Made by a program: the position numbers and the translations under genes. Source: an uncultured Muribaculaceae bacterium (lineage in GTDB: Bacteria > Bacteroidota > Bacteroidia > Bacteroidales > Muribaculaceae). Taken from it: 59,423 nucleotides of DNA. The stretch spans positions 1 through 59,423 of the forward strand of contig CAJUAT010000010.1 of assembly GCA_910584525.1 (NCBI GenBank), read 5' to 3'. This document shows positions 32,801 to 40,065 of the stretch, piece by piece. Position 1 is the first letter of the stretch; the number at the start of each line of letters is the position of its first letter. The notes beneath the pieces were generated by a model that saw nothing but the letters and a program-made list of their open reading frames with translations, searched no databases and was not told where the DNA came from.

Positions 32801-34280
32801 CGAGGAATCGTTTCTCAAAGTCGCCGAGGTACGAGGTGAGCACGAGGTCCTGAGCCTTGGCGGTGCGTGTCACGTTTACATTGGCGCCGCTGAGGGAGCA
32901 TGCGGTACCGCCGCGCATCTCCCATTCCACACCATTGGCGGTGCCTACGGTGAAGGATTTGGTGACGTGCACGCGTGTCTGTCCCTCGCCGAGCATTATG
33001 GGCGTGGCATTGAGGACAGCGCCATCACCGGCCATAGTACTTTTCAGACGCGGGTACAAGCCGGCGGTGAACTCCCACGTTTTGGTATCGAAACCGGGGA
33101 GCGGCGTGCCGTTGCAGAGGTCGGCCGTGGCCATGCCATCCTTGACGTCGCCGTAGCATACCATCTGTCGGTCATAACGGCAGTCGGTGATCACACCTTT
33201 CTCCGCGCCGGAGCCCACGAAGGGACATGTCTCGCTGCGGTAGACGGCCGACAGAATCAACGGGCCTACACTGAGACAGCGCTCCATGCGGAGCTCCTTC
33301 TTGTTGGAATTGGTGAAAATACCGGCGATTCCTCCTGTGTTTGCGCTGGCGCCCACCACGGTGCCGGCGTTATAGCAGTCCTTCATGACGCCGCAGTCGA
33401 AGGTAGCCACGATACCGCCCAGATATCCGGAGCCGGTGATATATCCGCCGTTCCAGCAGCGGTCAACATAACCAACGTTAAGGGTGGCGGTGATTCCGGC
33501 GCAGTTGTTCTGCGGAGCACCCTGGATGGAACCCACGAAGTAGGAGTCGCTGATGCGTGCGGTGTCACCCTTGAGGGTCAGCGTTATGGAAGCCACGCCG
33601 CCGATATGGGCAGAGGCACTTCCCTCGCTCTGTACCACGATGGTTGCCGACGACCAGCAGTTGCGTATGTTGGCATAATTCTGGCCTACCACGCCGCCCA
33701 CAGAGCCTGACGACACTATCGAGCCGGTCACATAGCAGTCTTCCACAACACCGGCGTTGGCAAAGCCCACGAGACCTCCCTTATAGCCGCCGTTGCTCGT
33801 TGTGTAGTCGAGGTTGGTGACCTTCACATTGCGCACGGCACCGTCGCTCTTGGCGGCGGCAGCGCCCGCGTTGCTGTTGGTAGATGTCAGCTTGCAGTTG
33901 TCGATGGTAAGGTTCTCTACCACGCCCGTCGCGTCGACATAGCTGAATAGGCCTACATAGTATGTGCCCGACATGGTGAGACCCGAGATGGTGCGGTTGC
34001 CGCCGTCGAACACGCCGGCAAACTTCTTGGGAGCCGCCGTGCCCGTATACCCTATGGGCGTAAACGTCTCGGTGGCCGTGTACGTAAGGTTGTTCACAAG
34101 CAGGAAGTGTTTCCCCGCATAGGTGTTTCCACCCTTTACGGCCTCGCCGAGAGCCGCCAGGTCTTCCTTCGTCTTAATCTGATAGGGAGACGTCTGGGTG
34201 CCTTCGCCGGAGAAGGTCTGCGCCGGCAATGTGGCGCTCGCCAGCCCTATGGCCAGAAGGGTCAGTAATGTTCGCTTCAT
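29811..34280 (-). CDS. giant surface protein with three GLUG/beta-helix modules
   Basis: The 1489-residue protein has a signal peptide (about residues 1-20, LPAQ). It is built from three modules, each opening with F-x-G-x-G-T-x-x-x-P-[YW]-x-I-K-x-x-x-D-[LM] near 22, 505 and 930. Each then has an N-G-[NH]-x-[IK]-x-[NG]-L turn and many repeats of the form G-G-[IVL]-[VC]-[GA]-x-x-x-x-x-x-I-x-x-C-x-N-x-G. This is the GLUG motif series typical of adhesins and IgA-protease-like surface proteins. The end (EYIGINGIRMTEP...TVKTEKIIL) is a degenerate relative of the Y-N-x-Q-G-x-R sorting-like tail. It lies 18 bp downstream of the S8 protease gene, so the two are co-transcribed. The inferred role is adhesion or glycan/host-surface contact. 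Confidence 0.8.
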   Translation of the reverse strand: MKRTLLTLLAIGLASATLPAQTFSGEGTQTSPYQIKTKEDLAALGEAVKGGNTYAGKHFLLVNNLTYTATETFTPIGYTGTAAPKKFAGVFDGGNRTISGLTMSGTYYVGLFSYVDATGVVENLTIDNCKLTSTNSNAGAAAAKSDGAVRNVKVTNLDYTTSNGGYKGGLVGFANAGVVEDCYVTGSIVSSGSVGGVVGQNYANIRNCWSSATIVVQSEGSASAHIGGVASITLTLKGDTARISDSYFVGSIQGAPQNNCAGITATLNVGYVDRCWNGGYITGSGYLGGIVATFDCGVMKDCYNAGTVVGASANTGGIAGIFTNSNKKELRMERCLSVGPLILSAVYRSETCPFVGSGAEKGVITDCRYDRQMVCYGDVKDGMATADLCNGTPLPGFDTKTWEFTAGLYPRLKSTMAGDGAVLNATPIMLGEGQTRVHVTKSFTVGTANGVEWEMRGGTACSLSGANVNVTRTAKAQDLVLTSYLGDFEKRFLVTVYPQIFQGQGTESDPYLIKDKNDMQLLSDAINNQGLDFTGEYLSMTQDIDMAGVTDFQPFGFGSTAVCPFNGNFNGNGHAIKNLGIDALTNKVMNVGLFIMVANDGVVRNLVIDKSCRFKVFRNFAPVAATVYGTVENCRNYADVPSTEGFSAGIVTFLYGTIRNCFNAGTISATEKNGYLGGIFCSAYAGSTVEGCQNAGKITAVFDKAINLGGIGQSSYADMKNCLNTGIVEGGTNSSKMGGIVASDNAAAKMATTISVAPVVAGTLTEVGSVTGAPKGTYSNVYADGQITVYGNEIEGVKIVDTDQLTVSALEGFGSEWTMTAGRYPMLTLFKDLPEAQVGSMPVVFPAGEIRTELTAGGTLYTAAGLAWTVQGDAFSINGDKLNLDKPQAYATGTLTASWQGASKEIPLGALPQAFEGAGTAAQPWLIKTPEDLVKLSESTLGGNVRYNGKYFALANNLDMSGVANFTPVAQSGKFEATFDGRGNTIDNLTVSSTTLASGLFFNIGAPGCVKDLTVGAGSSITGKGSTGALAATLEGKLSGCVNRAKISSTGAIAGGLVGTATANARMENLVNEADINIKQSKVAGICGAVTSANVIGYNLVNRGAVNANTSSYTAGIVAHATGVSLTKCANYGAVTTTGSDGAGILGYTSGATLLDSCVNYGEIQAKTEGAGIAAYASQAIEITAAMNVGKVTVTNQKAAGILAYGNKPEISGCANFGDINNTNASLSSTAAGAAGIVAYADPVISDCCNFGNVSAKDNAGSILGYSKTTYTAASVKNFYNVGEVKATADGAKAVNMFVGKAGKITLTNCVYDKQVLYTSDAEDGVDTKTLLADMGDGFTDGAQGYPMPKGVADYPEARLARTAILFSCATDTYGSVTDWFSLAADPEVKPVATDIFSVEGDKVSPKSYTTGTYEFATTLGTLKRAVQLTLDTKLVTGIEDVTIGNIPVRVEYIGINGIRMTEPVKGAGTVIRRSIFSDGTVKTEKIIL

Positions 34281-34298
34281 ATCTTACTGAATTGGTTG

Positions 34299-36446
34299 TT
34301 ATCTGATTATTGTCTTGACGGTGCGTGTGATGCCTCCGCCGGTCACTTTGATGATATAAATGCCTGAGGTGAGGCCGTCGAGGTCCACGATTTCCTCGTC
34401 GCCCATTGATTTGGCGTAAGCGGAACGGGCGAGCACACAAGCTCCCGAGGGTGAATATACGGCAATGTCGGTGCGTTCCACCTCACGGTAGAAGAGCACA
34501 TGGAGCTGACGGCCGAAAATGTTTGCGCTCCAGGAAGTCTCGCCGGCCACACGCTCCACCTCTGTGGGGTTTCCGAAGTTCTTGAGCACGTAAACGAGGC
34601 CATTGTAAGCGTCGATTTTGCCACGGCCCCATGTATTTCCGGCCATGTCGCCGGTGTTGGCGTCGCGGCGGCACGTGTTGTCGAGGGTCTGGCGTATCTG
34701 GTCAGGCGTCAGACGTCCGTTGGCCTGCAGCCACAGAGCTATCACGCCCGTGACATGCGGCGATGCCATCGACGTCCCCTGCATCACCCCGTAGGGATAT
34801 TTCTTGCCGTTCCATTCGATATTGGCCACGATGGAGGGGTCGTTGGGAGATGTGGAGTTGAACGCCGACACAATAAGGCTTCCGGGGGCAGCCACGTCAG
34901 GCTTGATACGCCCGTCGGCCGACGGTCCCGAGTTGGAGAACGGGGATATTCCTCCTATGGCATAGCCGGTGGCCATAGGCTCTCCCGACAGTGTCTTGAC
35001 ATCGTTCTTGGTATTGTAGGAGGCCACGGTGATGATATTGCGTCCCGTGCCGCCGATCTCGCAGACGCCGTAACGCGGATCCGGGGTGTGCATGTTGTCG
35101 AGATGCTTCTTGAAGCAACAGTAGTTGGGGTTCGACCAACCGTGCACAGTGGCTCCCGCCTCAGAAGTGACCAGTACGGCTATCACCTTGTCGGGCTTGT
35201 AGTCGCTGATGTTGAGGTTGATATGCGCCATGGGCTTGTTGTTGAGCGGCGATGTCTGCGTCACTATCTTGAAGAAACCGGAACTCATGTCGTAAGGTTT
35301 CTGGAGGGTCACGGTAGTGGTTTTGGTCTTGGTGCAGTCGAAGGTGCGGCTCTTGTAGACGGGCTGCATTGTCTGCTTGTCGATGGTGCAGACGTTCACC
35401 TTGAGGGTTTTGCCCGGTTCGCCCCATATCTGAAGTTCGCCAATACCGGGGCAGTTCTCGAGGAAAGCCATGCCGGCGAGCATCTCCGTGTCGGTGTCGG
35501 TGAAAGTCTTGGTGATGTGCATGTCAACCATGCCGTCGTTGCCGGCGGCACCTACGAGAATCTTGCCCGGACCTGTGAGTTCGTCGCTGAGTATGTCGCG
35601 CAGCGAAGTGCCGTCATGCGGACCCATCTGTGTGCCCAGACTCATGTTGATCACCGCGGGGAGTCCCAGCGTGTCGGCCGTGGCGAAAAGGTACTGTATG
35701 GCATCGGATATTCCCTTGTCCACTTCGGTGAAGTTGGAGAAAGCGAGGGTGGCCTCCGGGGCTATGCCATGGTATGGCGAGGCGGTGTTGGCACCAGCCG
35801 CTATGTTCATCACGTGGCTGCCGTGAGAGTAATATGCCAGGTCGGTTTTGTAGGCGAGGATATCCTTCTCGCTCTTCAGCTCGGCGCCGTAAGAGAAGCC
35901 GGCGGGAGGTGTGCCGCTCTTGGCATCGTGCACCCATACCCTTTTGAGGCGCAGCTCTGTCTTGGCGTCGTTATAGAAGGCGGGATGAGTGAAGTCGAGA
36001 CCGCCGTCGATAGCGGCCACCATCACTCCCCTGCCCGTGAACGGGGTATTGATACCCTCTATCACCTGAGCCTTCTCCACATCGGCCACGCGGGTGTCGA
36101 TACGTGCGGTATCCATCAGCACCTCGGCCTTGGTGGCCGCCTGAATGCATTCCACCTCGTCGAGGGCGGCTACCTCGTCGAGGAGCTCCAGCGGCACATA
36201 GGCCGTGAGCACCGTCTTTCCCACGGCGTCCACGCGCACGCCCATGCCGCGCAACTGTTCCACAACCGCCGGCGAACTGTAACGGATATACGCCTCGATG
36301 CCCGTCGCTCCCGTGGACGTGGCCTTTGCGCGTCCCTCGTCGTCGCAGAGCATCAGTGTCTCCGATGTGTACTTACTGCCGAAATCCACGGCTCCCGCCG
36401 TCAGCGCGAGTCCCGCAAGAATAAGTGGTAAAAAGTTATATTTCAT
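34299..36446 (-). CDS. secreted S8 (subtilisin) family serine protease
   Basis: I chose the ATG at 36446 (715 residues) because it starts a normal signal peptide (MKYNFLPLILAGLALTAGA); an in-frame ATG at 36506 would prepend 20 non-hydrophobic residues. An inhibitor_I9-like propeptide spans about 30-125. The catalytic triad is visible: D in VAAIDGGLDFTHPAF, H in YYSHGSHVMNIAAGA and S in GTSMASPHVTGV. A beta domain is inserted between His and Ser. The last 70 residues (IAVYSPSG...GLTSGIYIIKVTGGGITRTVKTIIR) match a type IX secretion C-terminal sorting domain. It is expected on the surface or outside the cell. It is first in a two-gene operon with the GLUG protein, which could be a partner or substrate. 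Confidence 0.92.
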   Translation of the reverse strand: MKYNFLPLILAGLALTAGAVDFGSKYTSETLMLCDDEGRAKATSTGATGIEAYIRYSSPAVVEQLRGMGVRVDAVGKTVLTAYVPLELLDEVAALDEVECIQAATKAEVLMDTARIDTRVADVEKAQVIEGINTPFTGRGVMVAAIDGGLDFTHPAFYNDAKTELRLKRVWVHDAKSGTPPAGFSYGAELKSEKDILAYKTDLAYYSHGSHVMNIAAGANTASPYHGIAPEATLAFSNFTEVDKGISDAIQYLFATADTLGLPAVINMSLGTQMGPHDGTSLRDILSDELTGPGKILVGAAGNDGMVDMHITKTFTDTDTEMLAGMAFLENCPGIGELQIWGEPGKTLKVNVCTIDKQTMQPVYKSRTFDCTKTKTTTVTLQKPYDMSSGFFKIVTQTSPLNNKPMAHINLNISDYKPDKVIAVLVTSEAGATVHGWSNPNYCCFKKHLDNMHTPDPRYGVCEIGGTGRNIITVASYNTKNDVKTLSGEPMATGYAIGGISPFSNSGPSADGRIKPDVAAPGSLIVSAFNSTSPNDPSIVANIEWNGKKYPYGVMQGTSMASPHVTGVIALWLQANGRLTPDQIRQTLDNTCRRDANTGDMAGNTWGRGKIDAYNGLVYVLKNFGNPTEVERVAGETSWSANIFGRQLHVLFYREVERTDIAVYSPSGACVLARSAYAKSMGDEEIVDLDGLTSGIYIIKVTGGGITRTVKTIIR

Positions 36447-36536
36447 ACTTAAGTGTGTTTTGTCGTTATTGAAGCTGTGTATCCGGTTCGTCCGGCGAAT
36501 TGTCATTGCACCCGCAATTCAATCTTTTTGAATATG

Positions 36537-36544
36537 CAAATTTA
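36537..36544 (-). promoter_or_regulatory. -7 promoter box of the S8 protease operon
   Basis: TAAATTTG on the minus strand (36544-36537), predicting an approximately 85-nt leader to the ATG at 36446. No TTTG at -33. Instead an inverted repeat (36542-36570) occupies the spacer. Confidence 0.55.
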
Positions 36545-36570
36545 ACCAAGAATATCACATCCTCGGTTAA
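36542..36570. promoter_or_regulatory. inverted repeat in the S8 promoter, possible operator
   Basis: TTAACCAAG and CTCGGTTAA form 9-bp arms with one mismatch, separated by 11 bp. The site overlaps the -7 box and spacer of the S8 promoter and lies just beyond the 3' end of the crp-like gene. It might instead be a weak transcription-stop hairpin for that operon, but no U tract follows. Confidence 0.4.
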
Positions 36571-36600
36571 AGTATTTTAAAAAATCGAATCTTATATAAT

Positions 36601-37215
36601 TTATTCCCTGGCCATTTCCCTGCGGAGGCTTGAGAGATACTGCGGTGTGATGCCGAGATACGATGCGAGCACCTTCTGCGACACGGCTTTCACAATCTCC
36701 TTCCTGTTCTTGAGGAGCGCCATATATCTTTCCTTGGCGTTGCCGACGTATGTTGCCCTTTTCTTCTCATGGAAATAGAGGTCGCAGGCGGCCATCTGGA
36801 AGTTGAAGAGGGCGAAGGCATAGGAGGAGTTGAGCAGATTGTCGAAGTCCTCCTTGTCGACCATCATCAGTCGGCAGTTTGTACAAGCCTCGATAGTCTC
36901 GGTGCTTGGCTGGGCGGCATAATAGCAGCTGTAGCTGAGGATCTGAGTGCCGGCCTCGCCGAAGGCGCTGGTCACCTCCACATCCATGTCCCAGTGCCAT
37001 TTGCGCATCACGCCGCTGAGAATTATGTAGTAATGCGGGTTATAGTCGCCCTCGTACATGAGGGTCTCCCCCTTTTTGAGCGTCAGAAGTCTTCCGGCGT
37101 CTATGAGACTGCGGATCACACTGTCGGGAGGGGGTGCGCTGTGGATGCACTCCCCGATAATTAGCTCCCTGATGAGAGCCCTCGTCTTGGCTCCTATGCC
37201 GTTGGATTTTTTCAC
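36601..37215 (-). CDS. Crp/Fnr family transcriptional regulator
   Basis: The 204-residue protein has an N-terminal cyclic-nucleotide-binding beta-barrel (about 25-140: LTLKKGETLMYEGDYNPHYYIILSGVMRKW, then FGEAGTQILSYSCYYAAQPS) and a C-terminal winged HTH (VSQKVLASYLGITPQYLSSLRREMARE). There is no CXXC iron-sulfur signature, and the ligand is unknown. The start codon is GTG: the only in-frame start near the gene, lying in GTGA that overlaps the ribH stop by 4 bp (37212-37215), which implies translational coupling. It is the last gene of the nine-gene ribF-to-crp-like operon, and the S8 promoter lies just downstream. Confidence 0.88.
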   Translation of the reverse strand: MKKSNGIGAKTRALIRELIIGECIHSAPPPDSVIRSLIDAGRLLTLKKGETLMYEGDYNPHYYIILSGVMRKWHWDMDVEVTSAFGEAGTQILSYSCYYAAQPSTETIEACTNCRLMMVDKEDFDNLLNSSYAFALFNFQMAACDLYFHEKKRATYVGNAKERYMALLKNRKEIVKAVSQKVLASYLGITPQYLSSLRREMARE

Positions 37216-37736
37216 TTTCTGAAAGAGACGTATCTGAGGGCGCCGGCCTTGGTGTGGAGGTTAGCCATGTGAATTGCGGCCACGGCGGCTTCGGCACCCT
37301 TGTTGCCGAGTGCGCCGCCGGCGCGGTCGAGAGCCTGCTGCTGGTTCTCCACGGTAAGCACGCCGAAGATTACCGGAGCGCCGCCACGGGCGTTGAGCTC
37401 CGCGGTCCCCTGGCTGACAATCTGACATACATAGTCGAAATGCGGCGTATCGCCACGTATCACGCATCCTAAGAGGATTATGGCCTTGAGGTCGGGCATA
37501 TGCGTCAGCGCCATCGCCGCCGCGTTCACCAGCTCCACAGTGCCCGGTACGCTCTCGGCGAAAATGTTGTCGTCGCTGACTCCCGCCTTGTGAAGGGTCT
37601 CCATCACGCCGTCGCGCAACGCTCCCGTGACTTCCGGATTCCACGACGCCGTGAATACCGCGCATTTGAAGCGCGACGCCTCCATCAGGACCGGTATCTC
37701 CAGCGTCGCTCCGTTGGTGTTGAGTATCGTCGACAT
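37212..37736 (-). CDS. ribH: 6,7-dimethyl-8-ribityllumazine synthase
   Basis: This enzyme condenses 5-amino-6-ribitylaminouracil with 3,4-dihydroxybutanone 4-phosphate, the penultimate step of riboflavin synthesis. I chose the ATG at 37736 (174 residues); the longer open frame upstream is inside the preceding gene, and GAGGAA sits directly before this ATG. The conserved core is visible: FTASWNPEVTGAL, SVPGTVELVNAA and the active-site motif LGCVIRGDTPHFDYVC with its catalytic His. It ends A-L-R-Y-V-S-F-R-K and overlaps the crp-like gene by 4 bp. ribF is at the head of the same operon. Confidence 0.95.
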   Translation of the reverse strand: MSTILNTNGATLEIPVLMEASRFKCAVFTASWNPEVTGALRDGVMETLHKAGVSDDNIFAESVPGTVELVNAAAMALTHMPDLKAIILLGCVIRGDTPHFDYVCQIVSQGTAELNARGGAPVIFGVLTVENQQQALDRAGGALGNKGAEAAVAAIHMANLHTKAGALRYVSFRK

Positions 37737-37740
37737 TTCC

Positions 37741-38631
37741 TCACTCTTTATCGGTATCTGTATCTTCCGCTTCCTCCTCCTTCTTGGCGTTACGGCGGAA
37801 TTTGGCGGCACTCTGCACCTTGGCCATGAATGAGCGCCAGGCGCTCTCCTCCTCTTTCTCCTCGATTTGGGCAAGGAGAGCGAGTGCATCCTGCTCGAGT
37901 TCAACAGTTTCCAGGGCCACGGCATGGGGCAGCACGGCATTGAGAAGCCGGGCGGCTCTCTCTCGCTGCTGACGCGAACGCATCATAAGCCGGGCCATCT
38001 CGATGGTCATCGCCACTTCCCGGCGCGTAACCCTTCCCGTGCGCTTCTTCGACAGCTTTATGGCCTCCATATAGAACTTCACCGCCCCGCGGTAGTCGCC
38101 CGTGGAGGCAAGCATCTCCGCATCCTTGCACAGCGACTCCACAAGTTTGTCGGTGGCGGCGGCCACGCCGGCGTTCACCTTGTCGTAGAGAAGCCCCGTG
38201 TGAAGCTGCTGCTTGGCCAGAAGGTCGAGCATGCGCTTGCGGCTACGCAATGTTCGCGCCGTCAGGTCCATGGCCATCAGGTGATACTCCCCGAAGCGCT
38301 CCGCATCCTGCTTCAGCAACGGCTCCAGAAGCTTGAAGATATGCTCCACTTCCTTCTTGCTCTGCTTGTAGTCCTTGAGACCATAATGTATTTCGGCAAG
38401 GTCGAAGAGGAGCACCACCAGCACCGTGCGGAACTCCATGTCGGAATAGTCGGAGAAGTCGCGGAGACCCTTGAGGGCGTCTACGGTGTTCTGGAGGGCA
38501 CGGTTGTATTCTTCAGCATCGAAGAGAATGGCTGTCTGGGCGCGCAGTTCCTCCACGCGACGCAGCACCTCGGCATCGGGCTTGTTGTGCCCTGCGCCTT
38601 TGTGATTGATGTTGTATTTTATAAGGCTCAT
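37741..38631 (-). CDS. TPR-like helical protein of unknown function
   Basis: I chose the ATG at 38631 (296 residues, MSLIKYNIN). It overlaps the stop of the SIS gene by 4 bp (ATGA), and the longer frame upstream lies within that gene. The sequence is almost wholly helical and charged, with repeating A-x-x-x-x-x-x-x-A-L patterns consistent with TPR repeats (for example DAEEYNRALQNTVDALKGL and GDYRGAVKFYMEAIKLSKK). It ends in an acidic/basic tail (KKEEEAEDTDTDKE). No signal peptide, so cytoplasmic. It ends 4 bp before ribH. Confidence 0.7.
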   Translation of the reverse strand: MSLIKYNINHKGAGHNKPDAEVLRRVEELRAQTAILFDAEEYNRALQNTVDALKGLRDFSDYSDMEFRTVLVVLLFDLAEIHYGLKDYKQSKKEVEHIFKLLEPLLKQDAERFGEYHLMAMDLTARTLRSRKRMLDLLAKQQLHTGLLYDKVNAGVAAATDKLVESLCKDAEMLASTGDYRGAVKFYMEAIKLSKKRTGRVTRREVAMTIEMARLMMRSRQQRERAARLLNAVLPHAVALETVELEQDALALLAQIEEKEEESAWRSFMAKVQSAAKFRRNAKKEEEAEDTDTDKE

Positions 38632-39293
38632 GACTGAGAGTTTTTTTCGTTGAAGGCGCACGCCTCCCTTTTGGATTTGTGGCCGAGGTATCCGCCATGG
38701 TGACGCTTGGCATATTCGGCCACGGTGAAGTTGATTTTTTTCATCACGGCCACCACCAGCACGTCGCCGATCACGGTCATCATGGTAGTGGATGTAGTAG
38801 GAGTGAGGCCGAGGGGGCACACTTCGGGGCTGCCGCCGGTAGCCAGCGCCACATCCGCCAGCCCCGCCAGCCGCGACTCCGCATCTCCCGTTATAACAAT
38901 TATCGGAATATCCGGGTTCAGCTCACGCGCCAGCGTCACAAGGTCCACAATCTCGTTGGTTTTACCCGAGTTGGAGAGGAGAAGCAGGATGTCGTTTTTC
39001 TGTATGATACCGAGGTCGCCATGCTGAGCCTCGGAGGGATGCAGGAAAACGGCCGGAGTGCCTGTGGAGCAGAAGGTGGTGGCTATGTTCATGGCGATCT
39101 GTCCCGCCTTACCCATTCCGGAGGCAATGAGTTTACCGCCGCGGCCATGCACGCGGTCGGCAATCATATCCACGGCCTGCGCGTAGCCGTCGGTAACAGG
39201 GATGTTCCTGATGGCCTCCGACTCTCGCTCCAGTATGGAGCGCATCAGCGGCTTTATGTCGGATGTGACGGATGTATCGGATGTGTGGTTCAT
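38628..39293 (-). CDS. single-domain SIS sugar isomerase (KpsF/GutQ/KdsD-like)
   Basis: Probable D-arabinose 5-phosphate isomerase, which converts ribulose 5-phosphate to arabinose 5-phosphate for Kdo synthesis. The 221-residue protein is a single SIS domain with GKLIASGMGKAGQIA (about 53-67), H-P-S-E-A-Q-H-G-D-L-G (about 85-95), L-L-S-N-S-G-K-T-N-E and LGLTPTTSTTMMTVIGD. The two C-terminal CBS domains of E. coli KdsD are missing. Bacteroides fragilis has a characterised single-domain enzyme of this kind, so the short form is normal here. It starts 12 bp after the thioesterase gene and overlaps the TPR gene by 4 bp. Confidence 0.88.
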   Translation of the reverse strand: MNHTSDTSVTSDIKPLMRSILERESEAIRNIPVTDGYAQAVDMIADRVHGRGGKLIASGMGKAGQIAMNIATTFCSTGTPAVFLHPSEAQHGDLGIIQKNDILLLLSNSGKTNEIVDLVTLARELNPDIPIIVITGDAESRLAGLADVALATGGSPEVCPLGLTPTTSTTMMTVIGDVLVVAVMKKINFTVAEYAKRHHGGYLGHKSKREACAFNEKNSQS

Positions 39294-39305
39294 GTCAAAA
39301 GCAAT

Positions 39306-39770
39306 TCATCGGTTACTGGTTCTGAGGCGGTTGTCGGCGATGGAGCGTTCGAGGGCACGGCGCCAGCGCGCGGGCATCGGCGCCGACTTCTGGGTGGCCG
39401 GGTCGAAACTTACCATCACGCTGCGACACGCCGACTTGATGACGCCTGTCTTTGCGTCGGCAAGTACCTGCAGGATATGAAAACTGCGGTCGTGAAGCTC
39501 CTCGCACATAGTCCCCACTACTATATCCTCTCCGAACATCAGCGGCGACAGGTAGGTGCACTCTACATTGGCTATCACCGTCTCTACTGTCTTCCAGTCT
39601 ATATCCCAGTCGACTATCTTGTTGAAAAACCAGGCCTTGCCTGTGTCATAAAACGAAAAATAGACCGTATTATTCACATGTCCGAGGATATCTATGTCGT
39701 TGAAACGGATTTCCACGGGCACCACATGGGGGAATGCCGACAAGGGCGGCAGTGTATCTATGTCTATCAT
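39306..39770 (-). CDS. acyl-CoA thioesterase, 4HBT (hot-dog) family
   Basis: Predicted to hydrolyse acyl-CoA or acyl-ACP thioesters. I chose the ATG at 39770 (154 residues) because it begins 1 bp after the stop of the DUF721 gene; an ATG at 39806 would overlap that gene by 35 bp. The hot-dog helix has the motif VEIRFNDIDILGHVNNTVYFSFYDTGKAWFF, whose D-x-x-G-H-V-N-N-x-x-Y core is diagnostic of 4HBT enzymes and carries the catalytic acid. The substrate is unknown. It is central in the ribF-to-crp-like operon. Confidence 0.9.
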   Translation of the reverse strand: MIDIDTLPPLSAFPHVVPVEIRFNDIDILGHVNNTVYFSFYDTGKAWFFNKIVDWDIDWKTVETVIANVECTYLSPLMFGEDIVVGTMCEELHDRSFHILQVLADAKTGVIKSACRSVMVSFDPATQKSAPMPARWRRALERSIADNRLRTSNR

Positions 39771-39771
39771 T

Positions 39772-40065
39772 TCAGGAAGTGTAACGTATGTCAGTGATTG
39801 TCTCAAAACCGAGGATCGAGTTGATCTGTCCTATCATCTGCGACCTTACCATCATGAGTTCGCTTCTCAGGGCGGCATTAGGAACACCGACGGTCATGAT
39901 ACCGTTTTTCACGGAGGGTTTTCCGGTGACCTGCGCCAACTGCGGGCCTACAATCCTGAGCCAGAGCACGCAGGCTCTGGTTTCGCGCAACTTCTCCGAC
40001 ATGTTCTGCCGGTCGAGGGCCTGTCGGAGCACGTCGCCGACGCTTTCAGGTTCGAGGCGTTTCAT
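39772..40065 (-). CDS. DUF721 (DciA-like) family protein
   Basis: The 97-residue cytoplasmic protein has the DUF721 pattern: an N-terminal V-G-D-V-L-R-Q-A-L helix, then W-x-x-I-V-G-P-Q-L-A-Q-V-T, a V-G-V-P-N-A-A-L-R-S-E-L strand-helix, and I-N-x-I-L-G. DUF721 proteins neighbour recF in many genomes. The related DciA is the ancestral loader/operator of the replicative helicase DnaB. Its start overlaps the recF stop by 4 bp, in keeping with a replication/repair link. Whether this short form acts like DciA is not established by sequence. Confidence 0.88.
   Translation of the reverse strand: MKRLEPESVGDVLRQALDRQNMSEKLRETRACVLWLRIVGPQLAQVTGKPSVKNGIMTVGVPNAALRSELMMVRSQMIGQINSILGFETITDIRYTS

Noticed and set aside
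34500..36431. 643-codon open frame opposite the S8 protease
   Set aside because: The protease has a full catalytic triad, signal peptide and sorting domain; the opposite frame has none of these.
37737..37940. 68-residue N-terminal extension of RibH
   Set aside because: It lies inside the TPR gene in another frame, and a good ribosome binding site precedes the ATG at 37736.
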